From contig DATGVJ010000492.1 of NCBI GenBank assembly GCA_035300505.1, positions 1 through 5,341 of the forward strand: a stretch of 5,341 bases of DNA. Direction: 5' to 3'. Shown here piece after piece: positions 3,969 to 5,341 of this stretch. Both the position numbers and the translations under genes were made by a program. This stretch comes from VAZQ01 sp035300505. GTDB taxonomy: Bacteria; Pseudomonadota; Alphaproteobacteria; Rhizobiales; Xanthobacteraceae. Each line of letters opens with the position of its first letter. Position 1 is the first letter of the stretch. The notes under the pieces are model-generated. The model did not search any database. It was given only the letters and a program-made list of their open reading frames with translations, and was not told the origin of the DNA.

Positions 3969-5072
3969 TTACTGCCGAGCCACCACCGATTCAGCGGGTG
4001 GCGACAGGCCCAAGAGCTTCGCGGGATTGACCTTGTACATGAGATCGAGTTCACGCTGGGTCACGCCAAAGGCGCGAAGCCGTCGGGCGGCCAATACCAG
4101 GCAATCGGTGGGGAAGACGTTGCCGGTCTGGCCGCAATCGGTCGAGACGATGAGATGTTCGGCACCGACTTTCTTGATCATGGCGGCCGCCCGCGCGGCG
4201 CCTTCGTCGGTCTTGTAGACCTGCGAGGCGGTGATTTCCGCGAAAGCGCCGAGCTTGGCCGCTTCGACGACTTGCGGCTGGTCGCCGGGATGCGTGAGCA
4301 GTACGTTGAGCCCTTGGGATCGGCCTTCCCGTGCCAGCAGCAGGTGTTCTTCGGGTGTGGCATGGCCTGTCGTGAGTACCACGCGGCCGTTGGTATCGAT
4401 GGTCCTGATCTTGGCCATGTGTCCGATCAGATGTTTCACCTCGGGAAGGAGCTGGCCGTCCTTGGACACCGCAATAAAGGCTGGGGTCTCCGGCGGCATC
4501 ATGAGCATCCAAGGCCGAGAATTTGCGAGGTTCGCCCGGTCCATGGCGCCCGGGCGCGTCGTCGCGGTGATGGAATCGCGCGTCGGCATTTCATAAAGGC
4601 GGCCCCAGCCACCCTTGATCTGCGTAAAATGCTCGAGCGTGGCGACATTGATCCCGCCGGTCGCATAGTTCGACGCCATGCGGCCAAAGATTTCGAACGT
4701 CGGCGAAACGTGCCGGCGCACCATATAGGCGGCGCTCGCCGAGCCGGTGTCCTGGTGGGTCTTGAACACAAAGCCGCGGATACCGCGTGCCATCGCGATC
4801 TTGGTGGCGTCGAAAACGTCGACCGCGCGAATGACGCCGCCGGTTCCCGGCGCATCGGGATCGACATGCAGGTGGACATCGATTGCGCCGACAAGGGACG
4901 GATCGGTGAGCCCGAGGTCGACGGGGCCTCGCAGCGGATCAACCTTATAATCGTCCATGCCCGAGCCTTGGCCGAGGCTTATAGCCGGCACGAGCGCCAA
5001 GGCTGCACAGATGACGGCGATTGATAGTGAAAGGGAATGGGATGTTCGCGGGTCCGGCTTGACGTGCGGCAT
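3969..5072 (-). CDS. Secreted DUF6282 family metal-dependent-hydrolase-like protein
   Basis: The 367-residue product begins with a signal sequence (hydrophobic core about 14-32, probable cut near Gly34), so it should act in the periplasm or outside the cell. The mature part reads like DUF6282 (PF19799), a family related to amidohydrolase barrels: AIDVHLHVDPDAPG (63-76) with the His67-x-His69 metal pair, FVFKTHQDTGSA (101-112), EIFGRMASNYATGGIN (127-142), LTTGHATPEEHLLLAREG (233-250) with His237, LLTHPGD (258-264) with His261, and VSTDCGQTGN (309-318) with Asp312. HxH, two later His and a late Asp are the ligand types of a one- or two-metal amidohydrolase; Lys104 or His106 may complete the site. 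The set looks intact, so hydrolysis is likely, but the substrate is unknown. GGGAGGA (5084-5078) lies before the ATG. The DUF2147 gene follows 131 bases downstream. A 289-codon frame open on the opposite strand is its shadow. Confidence 0.9.
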   Translation of the reverse strand: MPHVKPDPRTSHSLSLSIAVICAALALVPAISLGQGSGMDDYKVDPLRGPVDLGLTDPSLVGAIDVHLHVDPDAPGTGGVIRAVDVFDATKIAMARGIRGFVFKTHQDTGSASAAYMVRRHVSPTFEIFGRMASNYATGGINVATLEHFTQIKGGWGRLYEMPTRDSITATTRPGAMDRANLANSRPWMLMMPPETPAFIAVSKDGQLLPEVKHLIGHMAKIRTIDTNGRVVLTTGHATPEEHLLLAREGRSQGLNVLLTHPGDQPQVVEAAKLGAFAEITASQVYKTDEGAARAAAMIKKVGAEHLIVSTDCGQTGNVFPTDCLVLAARRLRAFGVTQRELDLMYKVNPAKLLGLSPPAESVVARQ

Positions 5073-5084
5073 TGCAGTCCTCCC

Positions 5085-5341
5085 TTGCGGTTTTGATGTT
5101 GGAGAACGTTAGCCATTTTCCGGATTGGCGCAAAGCCCCGGGGCGCGCCCCAATACAGGAACGAGGAAAGTGCTGCGGACAACAGCGCGTTTACGCGTGT
5201 CCGGACGCGCTATGCTCAATGCAATTGCAGCAGAATTGGGGGCTGACTTGGAGAATGGTTACTGTCCGGTCAACCAAATTCGCTATCGCCCCCCCCCGCA
5301 AAAATGAAATGTCGTGGTGGCAGCGGCACTTAGGTGTTTAA
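5085..5341. other. Upstream region of the DUF6282 gene, no supported gene
   Basis: These 257 bases contain the presumed promoter of the minus-strand DUF6282 gene, though I cannot point to good -35 and -10 boxes. Overlapping GC palindromes occur: GCCCCGGGGC (5135-5144) and GGGGCGCGCCCC (5140-5151), within a wider ATTGG (5124-5128) / CCAAT (5150-5154) pair. On the plus strand, short frames run to 5307 and to the TAA at 5339-5341. None has a properly spaced ribosome site, and a run of nine C (5289-5297) makes their frame unreliable. Confidence 0.5.

Noticed and set aside
3199..4076. Shared 14-mer ACGCCAAAGGCGCG at 3199-3212 and 4063-4076
   Set aside because: The second copy lies inside the DUF6282 coding sequence and the flanks do not match; in GC-rich DNA a single 14-base match is compatible with chance.
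4155..5024. 289-codon open frame on the plus strand
   Set aside because: It is antisense to the DUF6282 gene, has no recognisable domain, and arises from the high GC content of the real gene.
1..5341. tRNA, rRNA, CRISPR array, insertion sequence or toxin-antitoxin module
   Set aside because: I saw no cloverleaf-like sequence, no regular repeat-spacer array, no transposase-like protein or terminal inverted repeats, and no paired small toxin/antitoxin frames.

Overview
The window looks like chromosomal DNA from an alphaproteobacterium, most likely of the order Hyphomicrobiales (the Bradyrhizobium/Rhodopseudomonas/Xanthobacteraceae side). The GatB sequence reads very much like GatB of that group, the genes have high GC at third codon positions, and a tiny lysine-rich protein sits near two small exported proteins of types common there. 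The genus assignment is inference.

Left part, plus strand. A frame open from the window edge ends at 102 and overlaps the start of gatB (99-1568) by four bases (ATGA), so gatB appears to be the last gene of an operon entering from the left. A gene-poor stretch follows (1569-2111), with an AT-rich, A-tract-bearing core. After it comes a 26-residue, extremely basic protein gene (2112-2192) with a near-perfect Shine-Dalgarno sequence. A second gene-free stretch (2193-2625) holds two strong perfect hairpins and separates the plus-strand genes from the convergent minus-strand ones.

Right part, minus strand, read from right to left: a secreted metal-dependent-hydrolase-like protein of the DUF6282 type (5072-3969), a periplasmic DUF2147 protein (3837-3397), a possible 23-codon small ORF with its own SD and a candidate promoter (3235-3164), and an exported protein with a lysine/alanine linker and a PsiF-like two-cysteine C-terminal segment (3045-2626). 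All three larger proteins carry N-terminal signal sequences, so this side codes for envelope proteins. Nothing shows that they act in one pathway. The last 250 bases contain no gene I can support.

The genes themselves are ordinary; I see no CRISPR array, mobile element, toxin-antitoxin pair, defence system or RNA gene. The points worth a second look lie between the genes: a 38-nt near-perfect hairpin in the leader of the DUF2147 gene, an 11-3-11 perfect palindrome at 2364-2388, a hairpin beyond the PsiF-like gene, the small ORF at 3235-3164, and the A-tract island before the lysine-rich gene.
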